Shown: piece after piece, positions 42,306 through 49,220 of the stretch
How positions within the stretch are numbered: position 1 is the stretch's first letter
Layout: every line of letters begins with the position of its first letter
IMG/VR virus record: IMGVR_UViG_3300025137_000063
Span: 1-49,220 of that record
Reading direction: 5' to 3' (one strand)
From: a virus
DNA: 49,220 bases
Position numbers and translations under genes: made by a program
The notes under the pieces: model-generated
Databases searched by the model: none
The model's input: the letters and a program-made list of their open reading frames with translations, nothing else
What the model was told of the DNA's origin: nothing

Positions 42306-44075
42306 ATGCCAATTCTTACTTCTTTAGCTATAGGATCACTTAATGCGTTTGGTTTCAGTGGTGGTTCTGGTGGTGTACTCCAAACATTTATAAGATCTTT
42401 TGCTGCTTCAAGTACTTTAGCATTGCCAGCTGATGTAAGTGAAATTGATTACTTGATAGTTGGTGGTGGAGGATCTGGAGGTCAATATGTCTCAGGGGGT
42501 GGAGGAGCTGGTGGTTATAGAACAGCAACAGGAACTTCTGTTCCATCTGGAGCTACATTAACTATTACAGTTGGAGCTGGAGGAGCTAGAAAAGGAATAG
42601 ATACAGGACCAGATACAGGAAATGATGGTGGATCTAGTTCTATAGCTGCCCCTTCCCCTTTCTCTACATTAACTTCTTTAGGTGGAGGAGGTGGTGGAGG
42701 TATCGGTAAAGTTGGTAGAGATGGTGGTTCTGGTGGTGGTGGAGCTTATTCAAATTATGCAGGAGGTTCTGGTACTTCTCCACAAGGAAATGCTGGTGGA
42801 CAGGGAAGTGGAGGCCCTAAAGGTGCCGGAGGAGGTGGAGGTGGTGCAGGTGCTGCTGGAACTCGAGCTCCTGCCTCTCCTGGATCTCCTGGTGGAGCAG
42901 GTGGTGCAGGTCTTGCAAACCCAATTTCAGGAACACCTGTAACTTATGCTGGAGGTGGTGGAGGTGGAGCAGATACTGCTGGTGGAACAAATGCGGGTGG
43001 TGTAGGTGGTGCTGGAGGTGGTGGAAAAGGTGGTGTAGATAATGGCACAGCACCTGCTCCAGCTCCTCTTGCAAATGCGGCTGTAGATGGACAAGATGCT
43101 ACTGGAGGAGGTGGTGGAGGTGCAGGTGATGGAAATACAACTACAGGTGCAGGTGGTAGTGGAATTGTAATTGTAAAATATTCATCAGCAGCAGAAGGTC
43201 AAGTATTTAGTTTTGCAAATTCAGGACAAATTACTATTCCAACAGGTATGACTAAAATGGAATATTTGATTGTTGGAGGTGGTGGAGGTGGAGGTGGTCA
43301 TGTAGCAGGTGATAAAGCTGGAGGAGGAGGAGGTGCAGGTGGTTTTAGAAGTGGTACTGGTTGGCCAGTAAGTGAAGATGAAGTCTATACAATAAATGTA
43401 GGTGGGGGTGGAAGTACTACTTTAACTGGTGCAGTTGTGGGAACTACTGGGACTGGTTCTTCAATTCAGGGAGGTTCTCCAGTTGTACACGTTGGTTCAA
43501 ATGGTGGAGGAGGTGGCGCTTTTGGTCAACCTGGAGGTAGTTCAGTTGCTGGCGTTATTGGTGCAAGTGGAGGTGGTGGAGTAAGATCCGGAACAGGTGG
43601 TGCTGCAATTGCATTAAGTCCTTCTCCTGGTGGTCATTCACCTTCTCCTCCAGGAACAGAAACTGGTCCTTATCCAGTTCAAGGTCATGCTGGTGGAAAT
43701 GGCGGAGCAGATGCAGGAGCAGGAGGAGGTGGTGGTGGAAATTCTGGAGGTCCTGGTAATGGTGGTGCAGGAGGTAAAGGTGTTTCATCTTCAATAACTG
43801 GCTCAGCAGTTGTATATGCTGGCGGTGGAGGTGGTGGTATGTATTCTGGATCAGGTGGAACAGGTGGAGCATTTCCAGCTCTAGTAAGTAGTTCGCCTGG
43901 TGGTGGTGGAAAAGGTGGAGATTCTGGTGCAGCATTTAATGCACCTACTGCTGAACAAGATGGAGTTATGGGAACTGGAGGTGGTGGAGGTGGAGCTTCT
44001 GGTGCTGCATCTACTACAAGAAATGGAGCCAGAGGTGGTTCAGGTTTTGTTGTCATAAAACTCACAGCAGAATAA
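42306..44075 (+). CDS. Polyglycine (PGII-like) tail-fibre adhesin 3
   Basis: 589 residues. The N-terminus (MPILTSLAIGSLNAFGFSGGSGG) differs from adhesins 1 and 2, but the body again has two modules. The first starts EIDYLIVGGGGSGGQ, the second (from about residue 300) starts FSFANSGQITIPTGMTKMEYLIVGGGGGGGG. Each ends GGxGGSG(I/F)VxxK. Glycine-rich blocks such as GGGGGGADTAGG make PGII bundles plausible. It is probably an alternative or additional host-binding tip. High GGN codon content produces long opposite-strand ORFs that are artefacts. Confidence 0.75.
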   Translation: MPILTSLAIGSLNAFGFSGGSGGVLQTFIRSFAASSTLALPADVSEIDYLIVGGGGSGGQYVSGGGGAGGYRTATGTSVPSGATLTITVGAGGARKGIDTGPDTGNDGGSSSIAAPSPFSTLTSLGGGGGGGIGKVGRDGGSGGGGAYSNYAGGSGTSPQGNAGGQGSGGPKGAGGGGGGAGAAGTRAPASPGSPGGAGGAGLANPISGTPVTYAGGGGGGADTAGGTNAGGVGGAGGGGKGGVDNGTAPAPAPLANAAVDGQDATGGGGGGAGDGNTTTGAGGSGIVIVKYSSAAEGQVFSFANSGQITIPTGMTKMEYLIVGGGGGGGGHVAGDKAGGGGGAGGFRSGTGWPVSEDEVYTINVGGGGSTTLTGAVVGTTGTGSSIQGGSPVVHVGSNGGGGGAFGQPGGSSVAGVIGASGGGGVRSGTGGAAIALSPSPGGHSPSPPGTETGPYPVQGHAGGNGGADAGAGGGGGGNSGGPGNGGAGGKGVSSSITGSAVVYAGGGGGGMYSGSGGTGGAFPALVSSSPGGGGKGGDSGAAFNAPTAEQDGVMGTGGGGGGASGAASTTRNGARGGSGFVVIKLTAE

Positions 44076-44083
44076 TAAAATTT

Positions 44084-44091
44084 TATAAATA
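44084..44091 (+). promoter_or_regulatory. Late promoter TATAAATA, first of a tandem pair
   Basis: Perfect late box, 14 bases upstream of an identical box, in the 51-base gap before the gene at 44127. This gap also leads into the neck/packaging operon. Confidence 0.65.
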
Positions 44092-44097
44092 ATTTTT

Positions 44098-44105
44098 TAT
44101 AAATA
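44098..44105 (+). promoter_or_regulatory. Late promoter TATAAATA, second of a tandem pair
   Basis: Perfect late box ending 21 bases before the ATG at 44127; a GGAG ribosome site lies between. It is the better placed of the two boxes. Confidence 0.7.
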
Positions 44106-44126
44106 GTACCATACAATGGAGAAAAC

Positions 44127-44465
44127 ATGGCTACTATTTTCAATTTGTTCCTAGATCAAGGAACTACTTTTAAAGCAAATGTTACAATTAAAGACTTTAC
44201 TGGATCTGTAAAGGATCTATCGGGGCATACTGCTCGTTCACAATTTAGAAGATCAGTTAAATCTTCAAATAGTTTTGCATTTGTAGCAACAATTCCAACT
44301 GGAACAGATGGGAACGTGTTTCTTACAATGAATTCAAATACAACTACTAATGTCACTGCTGCTAGATATCTTTATGATATTGAATTAGTTGCGAATGCTG
44401 CTCCTCACGAAGTTCAAAGAGTGGCAGAAGGAATAGTTGTAGTTTCACCGGAGATCACTAGATGA
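44127..44465 (+). CDS. Small beta-rich virion protein (BppU-N-like plan)
   Basis: 112 residues: FLDQGTTFKANVTIKDFTGSVKDLSGHTARSQFRRSV, then GNVFLTMNSNTTTNVTAARYLYDIELV and RVAEGIVVVSPEITR. The order 'DQGTTF...DLSGxTAxxQxR...YxYDIEL...EGxVxVSPEITR' is a widespread beta-sandwich at phage baseplates and fibres. It overlaps gene 13 by 4 bases and opens the neck operon behind the tandem promoters. Confidence 0.75.
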   Translation: MATIFNLFLDQGTTFKANVTIKDFTGSVKDLSGHTARSQFRRSVKSSNSFAFVATIPTGTDGNVFLTMNSNTTTNVTAARYLYDIELVANAAPHEVQRVAEGIVVVSPEITR

Positions 44466-45211
44466 GTACAAGCAGACCAGCTTCAAGATCAGAGTTAATA
44501 GCCTATGCAAAAAGACAACTTGGTGATCCAGTTATTGAAATAAATACTGACCCTGATCAAGAAGAAGACGTATTAGAATTAAGCCTACAATTTTTTCAAC
44601 AGTTTCATTTTGATGGTGTAGAAAGAATTTATTTAAAGCACGAAGTGACTGCTAATAACATTTCAGATAAGTACGTTACATTAAGTGATGCTATTATAGG
44701 CGTCGAGAGAGTTTTGCCTTTTGATTCAAGAACAAGAGGAATTGATTTATTTGATGTGAGATACCAATTATTACTAAACGATATCTATTCATTACAATCC
44801 ACGGATTTAGTTTATTATGTGCAGATTCAGAACCAATTAGCACTTTTAAATCAAATGTTAGTAGGACAAAAACCTGTTAGATTTAATCGACATCAGAACA
44901 GATTACATATTGATATGGATTGGGCACAAGATACAGCTGTGGGTGAATTTATTATAGTTGAAGCATATAGAATATTAGATCCGGATACATTTACAGATGT
45001 GTATAATGATTTGTACCTAAAAAAATATGTAATAGCTCAAATGAAAAAACAATGGGGTAATAATCTTAAAAAGTTTTCTGGTGTTCAACTTCCTGGTGGT
45101 GTTACACTTAATGGACAAGTTATTTATGAAGAGGCTGTTCAAGAGATTCAACAATTAGAAATTGAAGTTGAATCAAGATATCAAGAACCAGTTGACTTTT
45201 TTAGAATGTAA
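44462..45211 (+). CDS. gp13: gp13-like neck protein
   Basis: 249 residues (T4 gp13: 309). The blocks AYAKRQLGDPVIEINTDPDQEEDVLELSLQFFQQFHFDGVERIYLKHEV, IIGVERVLPFD, NQLALLNQMLVGQKPVRFNRHQNRLHIDMDW and YLKKYVIAQMKKQWGNNLKKFSGVQLPGGVTLNG are the conserved gp13 signature. Gp13 with gp14 closes the packaged head for tail attachment. The order 13-14-15-16-17-18 is as in T4. Confidence 0.92.
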   Translation: MSTSRPASRSELIAYAKRQLGDPVIEINTDPDQEEDVLELSLQFFQQFHFDGVERIYLKHEVTANNISDKYVTLSDAIIGVERVLPFDSRTRGIDLFDVRYQLLLNDIYSLQSTDLVYYVQIQNQLALLNQMLVGQKPVRFNRHQNRLHIDMDWAQDTAVGEFIIVEAYRILDPDTFTDVYNDLYLKKYVIAQMKKQWGNNLKKFSGVQLPGGVTLNGQVIYEEAVQEIQQLEIEVESRYQEPVDFFRM

Positions 45212-45213
45212 CA

Positions 45214-45957
45214 ATGACTATTAATCATTACTTTCAATCTGGCGATTCAATTGGAACCAATAACGAACAGTTATTGCATGAAGATTTAATAATTGAATGC
45301 TTAAAAATTTATGGTTTTGAAGTTCTATATCTTCCAAGAACAACTGTTAATTTAGACACAATTCTAAATGAAGATGTATTGAACAAATACACACAAGCGT
45401 ATCCATTAGAAATGTATCTATCAGATGTTAATGGGTTTACAGGCGAGGGAGACTTGTTAACAAAATTTGGTGTTGAATTAAGAGATCAGGCTACGTTTAC
45501 AGTTTCAAGAAGAAGATGGGATCAATCTGTTGCAAGAGCAGGAAGTGTCCAATTAGCAACTCGTCCAGCTGAAGGAGATTTGTTATTCTTTCCAAAAACT
45601 AAATCATTTTTTGAAATAAGAAGAGTTGAAGGTACAGATCCATTTTTTCAATTAGGAAAATTATACGTTTATAATTTGTTCTGTGAGTTATATCAATACA
45701 GTTCTGAAAGAGTTGATACAGATAGGCTTGATGTTGATGATATACAAAGAATTGATAGCTTAGATATAAGAAACTTTGATTTACTTCTTGAAGATGGGAA
45801 TAGAATGTTATTAGAATACAATACCGTATCTTCTATAATCTTAGAATCTTTTGAAATTACTGATAGGGATTCATTTGCTCAAAATGATGCATTTCAGACT
45901 GAGGGTGTTGGTATATTAGATTTTAGTGAAAAGAATCCATTTGGAGATTATAGATAA
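45214..45957 (+). CDS. gp14: gp14-like neck protein
   Basis: 247 residues (T4 gp14: 256). It includes QLLHEDLIIECLKIYGFEVLYLPRTTVNLDTILNEDVLNKYTQAYPLEMYLSDVNGFTGEGDLLTKFGVELRDQATFTVSRRRW, the hallmark of gp14. FFPKTKSFFEIRRVEGTDPFFQLGKLYVYNLFCELYQYSSE completes the fold. It builds the neck ring with gp13. It starts 2 bases after gene 13 and shares a base with gene 15. Confidence 0.93.
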   Translation: MTINHYFQSGDSIGTNNEQLLHEDLIIECLKIYGFEVLYLPRTTVNLDTILNEDVLNKYTQAYPLEMYLSDVNGFTGEGDLLTKFGVELRDQATFTVSRRRWDQSVARAGSVQLATRPAEGDLLFFPKTKSFFEIRRVEGTDPFFQLGKLYVYNLFCELYQYSSERVDTDRLDVDDIQRIDSLDIRNFDLLLEDGNRMLLEYNTVSSIILESFEITDRDSFAQNDAFQTEGVGILDFSEKNPFGDYR

Positions 45958-46706
45958 TGTTAGAAAAATTTTATCACTCCACAATTAGAAAAGCTGTTAT
46001 TTCTTTTGGTAATTTATTTAATAACATGTATATTGATAGAAGAAACGAAAATGATGAAGTTATACAAACTATTAAAGTACCCCTTTCATATGCCCCAAGA
46101 CAAAAGTTTTTAGCGAGACTTGAAGCGGTTCCAGATACAGATGTCAAAAAAGACGTACAAGTAATTTTACCTAGAATGGGGTTTGAAATGTTGTCAATTG
46201 GATATGACCCAAATAGAAGAGTAAGTTATATACAACAAAACAGAAAAATATCTGGTAATTCGAATACTGCTGATACACAATATGCACCTTCTCCTTATAA
46301 TGTTGATGTTGCTTTATATGTGTATGCAAAAAATCAAGATGATGGATTACAAATAATTGAACAAATACTTCCTTATTTCAATCCAGACTTTAATTTAAGT
46401 ATTACTGCAATACCAGAACTTAATGTACAAAATGATTTGCCAATTATTTTAGAAAACATAAGTTATGATGACCAATACGAAGGTGATTTTTATACAAGAA
46501 GAATGATTATGTGGACATTAATGTTTACACTGAAATTAAACTTCTATGGACCAATAACTAAGCAAGGACTTATTAACTTTGCGAAAGTTAATTTCTTTAA
46601 TGATGAAGAATTGAAAGAAAGAATGCAAAGATATAGTGTAGAGCCTGGAGCAGGTCAAACATCAGGAAATGTTACATCATTTATTGAAAAATTTGAGGAC
46701 TTCTAA
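45957..46706 (+). CDS. gp15: gp15-like tail sheath stabiliser / tail terminator
   Basis: 249 residues (T4 gp15: 272). Typical gp15 blocks: FYHSTIRKAVISFGNLFNNMYIDRR, VPLSYAPRQKFLARL, QVILPRMGFEMLSIGYDPNRRVSYIQQN, YNVDVALYVYAKNQDDGLQIIEQILPYFNPDF and YDDQYEGDFYTRRMIMWTLMFTLKLNFYGP. It caps the tail and joins it to the neck. The start overlaps the gene 14 stop (TAATG). Confidence 0.93.
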   Translation: MLEKFYHSTIRKAVISFGNLFNNMYIDRRNENDEVIQTIKVPLSYAPRQKFLARLEAVPDTDVKKDVQVILPRMGFEMLSIGYDPNRRVSYIQQNRKISGNSNTADTQYAPSPYNVDVALYVYAKNQDDGLQIIEQILPYFNPDFNLSITAIPELNVQNDLPIILENISYDDQYEGDFYTRRMIMWTLMFTLKLNFYGPITKQGLINFAKVNFFNDEELKERMQRYSVEPGAGQTSGNVTSFIEKFEDF

Positions 46707-46707
46707 T

Positions 46708-47142
46708 ATGGATGAATTTAAAAAACTTGAAAAAATATTTAACATGCAACCTTTCGATCCTAAAAAGGATATTCCTAAACCTCCTCCTTTAGCAAAGATT
46801 GAAGAAACAAGTGAAGATAGAAAAGAAAGTGATTTTGATTTAACAAGAGATACAATAAGAGATCTTATTAATACTAATAATGATGCAATAAGAGAGATGA
46901 TATCAATTGCTAAATCATCTGAGAAAGGTAGAGATTTTGAAGTAGCTGGTCAACTTATGAAAACACAAAGTGAAGTAGCTAAAGATCTTTTAGATATACA
47001 TAAACAGTTAAAGGATATAGAAGATGATAAGACTACTATTAAAACTCAAAATAATATCTTATTTACTGGATCGACTTCGGATCTCATCAGACAAATCGAA
47101 GATAAAAGAAAAGAAATAATAGATGTCAACCCAAAAGAATAA
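46708..47142 (+). CDS. gp16: gp16-like small terminase subunit
   Basis: 144 residues from ATG 46708 (MDEFKKLEKIFNMQPFDP), one base after the gene 15 stop; an in-frame ATG at 46669 lies inside gene 15. T4 gp16 has 164 residues with the same plan: an N-terminal FNMxPFD region, a central coiled coil (DLTRDTIRDLINTNNDAIREMISIAKSSEKGRDFEVAGQLMKTQSEVAKDLLDIHKQLKDIE) and a C-terminal basic end. It recognises DNA and stimulates gp17. It overlaps gene 17 by 20 bases. Confidence 0.88.
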   Translation: MDEFKKLEKIFNMQPFDPKKDIPKPPPLAKIEETSEDRKESDFDLTRDTIRDLINTNNDAIREMISIAKSSEKGRDFEVAGQLMKTQSEVAKDLLDIHKQLKDIEDDKTTIKTQNNILFTGSTSDLIRQIEDKRKEIIDVNPKE

Positions 47143-48778
47143 TTCATATAACGGAAATAGTAGTTTAAAACAAATTGGATGGGAACATCAATACACAAAA
47201 GAGCAAGTTGAAGAAATTATAAGATGTGGTTCTGATCCAATTTATTTTATTGAGGCATATTGTCAAATAGTTTCTCTTGATGCAGGATTGGTTCCATTTA
47301 AGCTGTATGACTGTCAAAAAGAAAAAGTAGCTACTATTATGGATAACAGAAAAGTTATCATAATGGAAGGTCGTCAGCAAGGAAAGACAATCACGTCTGC
47401 AGCTTGTATTCTTCATTACACATTATTCCAAACAAACAAAACAGTAGCAATTTTAGCAAACAAGTCAGCCTCCGCTAGAGAGGTTCTATACCGATATCAA
47501 ATAATGTATGAAAATCTACCACTTTGGATGCAACAAGGTGTTAAAACGTGGAATAAAGGTGATGTAGAACTAGAAAATGGAAGTAAGATATTTACTTCTG
47601 CCACTTCTATTTCTGGCATTCGAGGTAAATCTGTTAACTGGTTGTATATTGATGAAGCTGCAATTGTACCTAACAATGTTGCTGAAGAATTCTTTACTTC
47701 AACCTATCCAACAATTATGGCTGGCGAAACAACAAAAGTTTTAATGACATCTACACCTTTAGGATATAATCATTTTTGGAAATATTGGAATGATGCAGTT
47801 GAAAATAGAAATGGTTTTAAAAGTTTACAAATTCCTTATTGGAAAATACCAGGTAGAGATGATAAATGGGCTGATGAACAAAAAAGAGTTCTAGGTGAGT
47901 TAAAATTTAATCAAGAGGTTCTTTGTACATTTTTAGGATCAAGTAACACTTTAATAGGTGCAGATACAATTGCTAAATTGTCTGCCAAAACATTTATTCA
48001 TAGTAAAAATAATTTAGATGTTTTAGAAGCACCTGAACAAAAACATTTTTATTTCATAGCAGTAGATACTTCAAGAGGGGTAGGAGGAGATTATTCAGCA
48101 TTCACTGTTATTGATTGCACTGAATATCCATTTAAAGTAGTTGCTAAATTTAAAGATAATAATATTACACCTTTGTTATATCCTGATATTATAACAAAAG
48201 TAGCAAAAGATTATAATAACGCTCATGTGCTTGTTGAAATTAATGATATAGGACAACAAGTGGCTGATATAATTTATAATGATATTGAGTATGAAAATAT
48301 GATGTGGGTAGGTCATGATTCAAAATATGGTCAATTTCTTTCAAGTAGTGGAAGAAATGCAGTGTTAGGTTTAAGAACAACAAAACAAGTAAAAAGAATA
48401 GGATGTTCAACTCTTAAATCATTAGTAGAAGAAAATAAACTTTTAATCTTTGATAAAGATATTATTTCAGAATTTTCTACATTTGTTGAACAAAGAGGAT
48501 CTTTTCAAGCAGATGAAGGATATCATGATGATTTAACAATGTCGTTAGTATTATTTTCGTGGGCCTCCAATGATCCTCTATTTAAAGATCTAATGAATGC
48601 CAATAATAGAGAGGCTTTATATAAACAAAAGATGGTTCAAATTGAAGAAGAACTTACACCATTTGGCTTTCTCAATAATCACCAGGAACCTGAATACGAA
48701 GTTTCAGGTGGAGACTTGTGGTTATCTGACAAATATCAAAAAGATTATCAAAAATTTTTAAAAGAAAAGATATTATAA
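47123..48778 (+). CDS. gp17: gp17-like large terminase (packaging motor)
   Basis: 551 residues (T4 gp17: 610). Walker A is EGRQQGKT (82-89). Walker B is LYIDEA with D177 and catalytic E178. A coupling motif MTSTP follows at about 209-213. The nuclease domain begins at FIAVDTSRGVGGDYSAF (D315), with later acidic residues in VEINDIGQQVADII and EGYHDDLTMSLVL. It packages DNA by ATP hydrolysis and cuts the concatemer. It is the last gene before a late promoter for the sheath gene. Confidence 0.95.
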   Translation: MSTQKNNSYNGNSSLKQIGWEHQYTKEQVEEIIRCGSDPIYFIEAYCQIVSLDAGLVPFKLYDCQKEKVATIMDNRKVIIMEGRQQGKTITSAACILHYTLFQTNKTVAILANKSASAREVLYRYQIMYENLPLWMQQGVKTWNKGDVELENGSKIFTSATSISGIRGKSVNWLYIDEAAIVPNNVAEEFFTSTYPTIMAGETTKVLMTSTPLGYNHFWKYWNDAVENRNGFKSLQIPYWKIPGRDDKWADEQKRVLGELKFNQEVLCTFLGSSNTLIGADTIAKLSAKTFIHSKNNLDVLEAPEQKHFYFIAVDTSRGVGGDYSAFTVIDCTEYPFKVVAKFKDNNITPLLYPDIITKVAKDYNNAHVLVEINDIGQQVADIIYNDIEYENMMWVGHDSKYGQFLSSSGRNAVLGLRTTKQVKRIGCSTLKSLVEENKLLIFDKDIISEFSTFVEQRGSFQADEGYHDDLTMSLVLFSWASNDPLFKDLMNANNREALYKQKMVQIEEELTPFGFLNNHQEPEYEVSGGDLWLSDKYQKDYQKFLKEKIL

Positions 48779-48781
48779 ATA
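48774..48781 (+). promoter_or_regulatory. Late promoter TATAAATA of the sheath gene
   Basis: Perfect late box overlapping the gene 17 stop, 59 bases before the gene 18 ATG. An own late promoter suits a protein needed in large amounts. Confidence 0.75.
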
Positions 48782-48840
48782 AAAAAGTAAAACATTTTTG
48801 TTATGGTACATAACATTATTTAAGTTAAGGAGAAAATAAT

Positions 48841-49220
48841 ATGGCTTTCCAACTCTCACCAGGAGTTTTGGTTACTGAAAAAGACTTGACTCTCATAGTG
48901 CCAGCTATTTCTACAACAGCAGGAGGGTTTGTAGGAGCTTTTCAATGGGGTCCGGTAGATGAAGTAACATTAATTGATTCAGAGTCTCAGTTAGTAGAAA
49001 GATTTCAAAGACCAAACGATACGGTGTTTAAGTCGTATTTTACGGCAGCAAATTTTTTATCGTATGGAAACAATTTACAGGTTATAAGAACAGTTAGAAG
49101 AGGTGGTTTGAATGGAGTATCACAATTAGATGGAACAGGAGCACAAAACGCTGTCGCTAACATAACAGCAGGCGTTAGCAGAACCAGAGCACAAGTAGGA
49201 GCTAATGTTTTAATTAAAAA
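48841..49220 (+). CDS. gp18: gp18-like tail sheath protein, N-terminal part (3' end outside window)
   Basis: The frame is open from ATG 48841 to the window end (126 full codons). AFQLSPGVLVTEKDLTLIVPAISTTAGGFVGAFQWGPVDEVTLIDSESQLVERFQRPND and FTAANFLSYGNNLQVIRTVR are the conserved N-terminus of myovirus contractile sheath proteins. A strong AAGGAG ribosome site precedes it. T4 gp18 is 659 residues, so most of the gene lies beyond the window. Confidence 0.95.
   Translation, partial: MAFQLSPGVLVTEKDLTLIVPAISTTAGGFVGAFQWGPVDEVTLIDSESQLVERFQRPNDTVFKSYFTAANFLSYGNNLQVIRTVRRGGLNGVSQLDGTGAQNAVANITAGVSRTRAQVGANVLIK

Noticed and set aside
42817-44143. Long leftward ORFs rich in His, Leu or Pro in the adhesin genes
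   Set aside because: They are artefacts of GGN glycine codons read on the other strand; composition is non-biological and no start signals are seen.
46669-46707. Earlier start for gp16
   Set aside because: It would lie inside gene 15 and add residues unlike small terminases; ATG 46708 gives MDEFKKLEKIF.
1-49220. CRISPR array, insertion sequence or phage attachment site
   Set aside because: No regularly spaced direct repeats, transposase or integrase motifs, or tRNA-linked repeats were seen by eye; repeats found are glycine-codon or fibre-repeat coding DNA.

Overview
This is a block of a T4-like marine myovirus genome. The DNA is strongly A+T-rich, densely packed and full of T4 core genes in T4 order. 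The closest relatives I can suggest from memory are pelagiphage or cyanophage myoviruses of the HTVC008M / P-SSM2 type. The permuted, two-piece style of its tmRNA fits an alphaproteobacterial (SAR11-like) host. Host and relatives are inferences; no search was run.

Layout. (1) 1-9366, rightward: the 3' end of nrdB, small unknown genes, then the replication and late-transcription block rnh ... 33-59-32. Between rnh and 33 lie accessory genes: PhoH ATPase, an M15 peptidase, a RecB-like exonuclease, a tmRNA and two tiny sister ORFs. (2) 9390-13337, leftward: gp4, a probable DNA-end protector, gp54, gp26, gp51 and a tape-measure-like protein. This block ends at a terminator shared with gene 32. 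(3) 13379-33615, rightward: the baseplate and spike genes (48, 53, 27-like, split 5, PAAR tip, 25, 6, a gene-7-slot protein, 8, very large wedge/fibre proteins). (4) 33612-44465: a tail-fibre/adhesin cassette with three glycine-rich adhesins, two 2OG-Fe(II) oxygenases and many small fibre parts. (5) 44462-49220: neck and packaging genes 13-14-15-16-17 and the start of the sheath gene 18. T4-type late promoters (TATAAATA) stand before several late transcription units.

Most unusual. The tmRNA gene is circularly permuted: the 3' (acceptor/CCA) part lies at about 6469-6530 and the 5' (coding) part at 6986-7165. The 455-base intervening segment is filled almost exactly by a staphylococcal-nuclease-like gene (6543-6983). 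That ORF starts 12 bases after the CCA end and stops 2 bases before the mature 5' end. The tag reads ANDEVFALAA. Next are a perfect T TTT TTT slippery site joining gp26 to an AUG-less gp51, as in G/GT tail chaperones; a spike protein split into two genes with an M15-type zinc peptidase domain on the second; a cupredoxin-like insert in a polyglycine adhesin; and two tandem 32-residue sister ORFs behind the tmRNA.

How it works together. The first block supplies deoxynucleotides, primer removal, ssDNA binding, helicase loading and the late-transcription coactivator gp33. The later blocks are the virion assembly line, from hub and wedges through fibres to neck, terminase and sheath.
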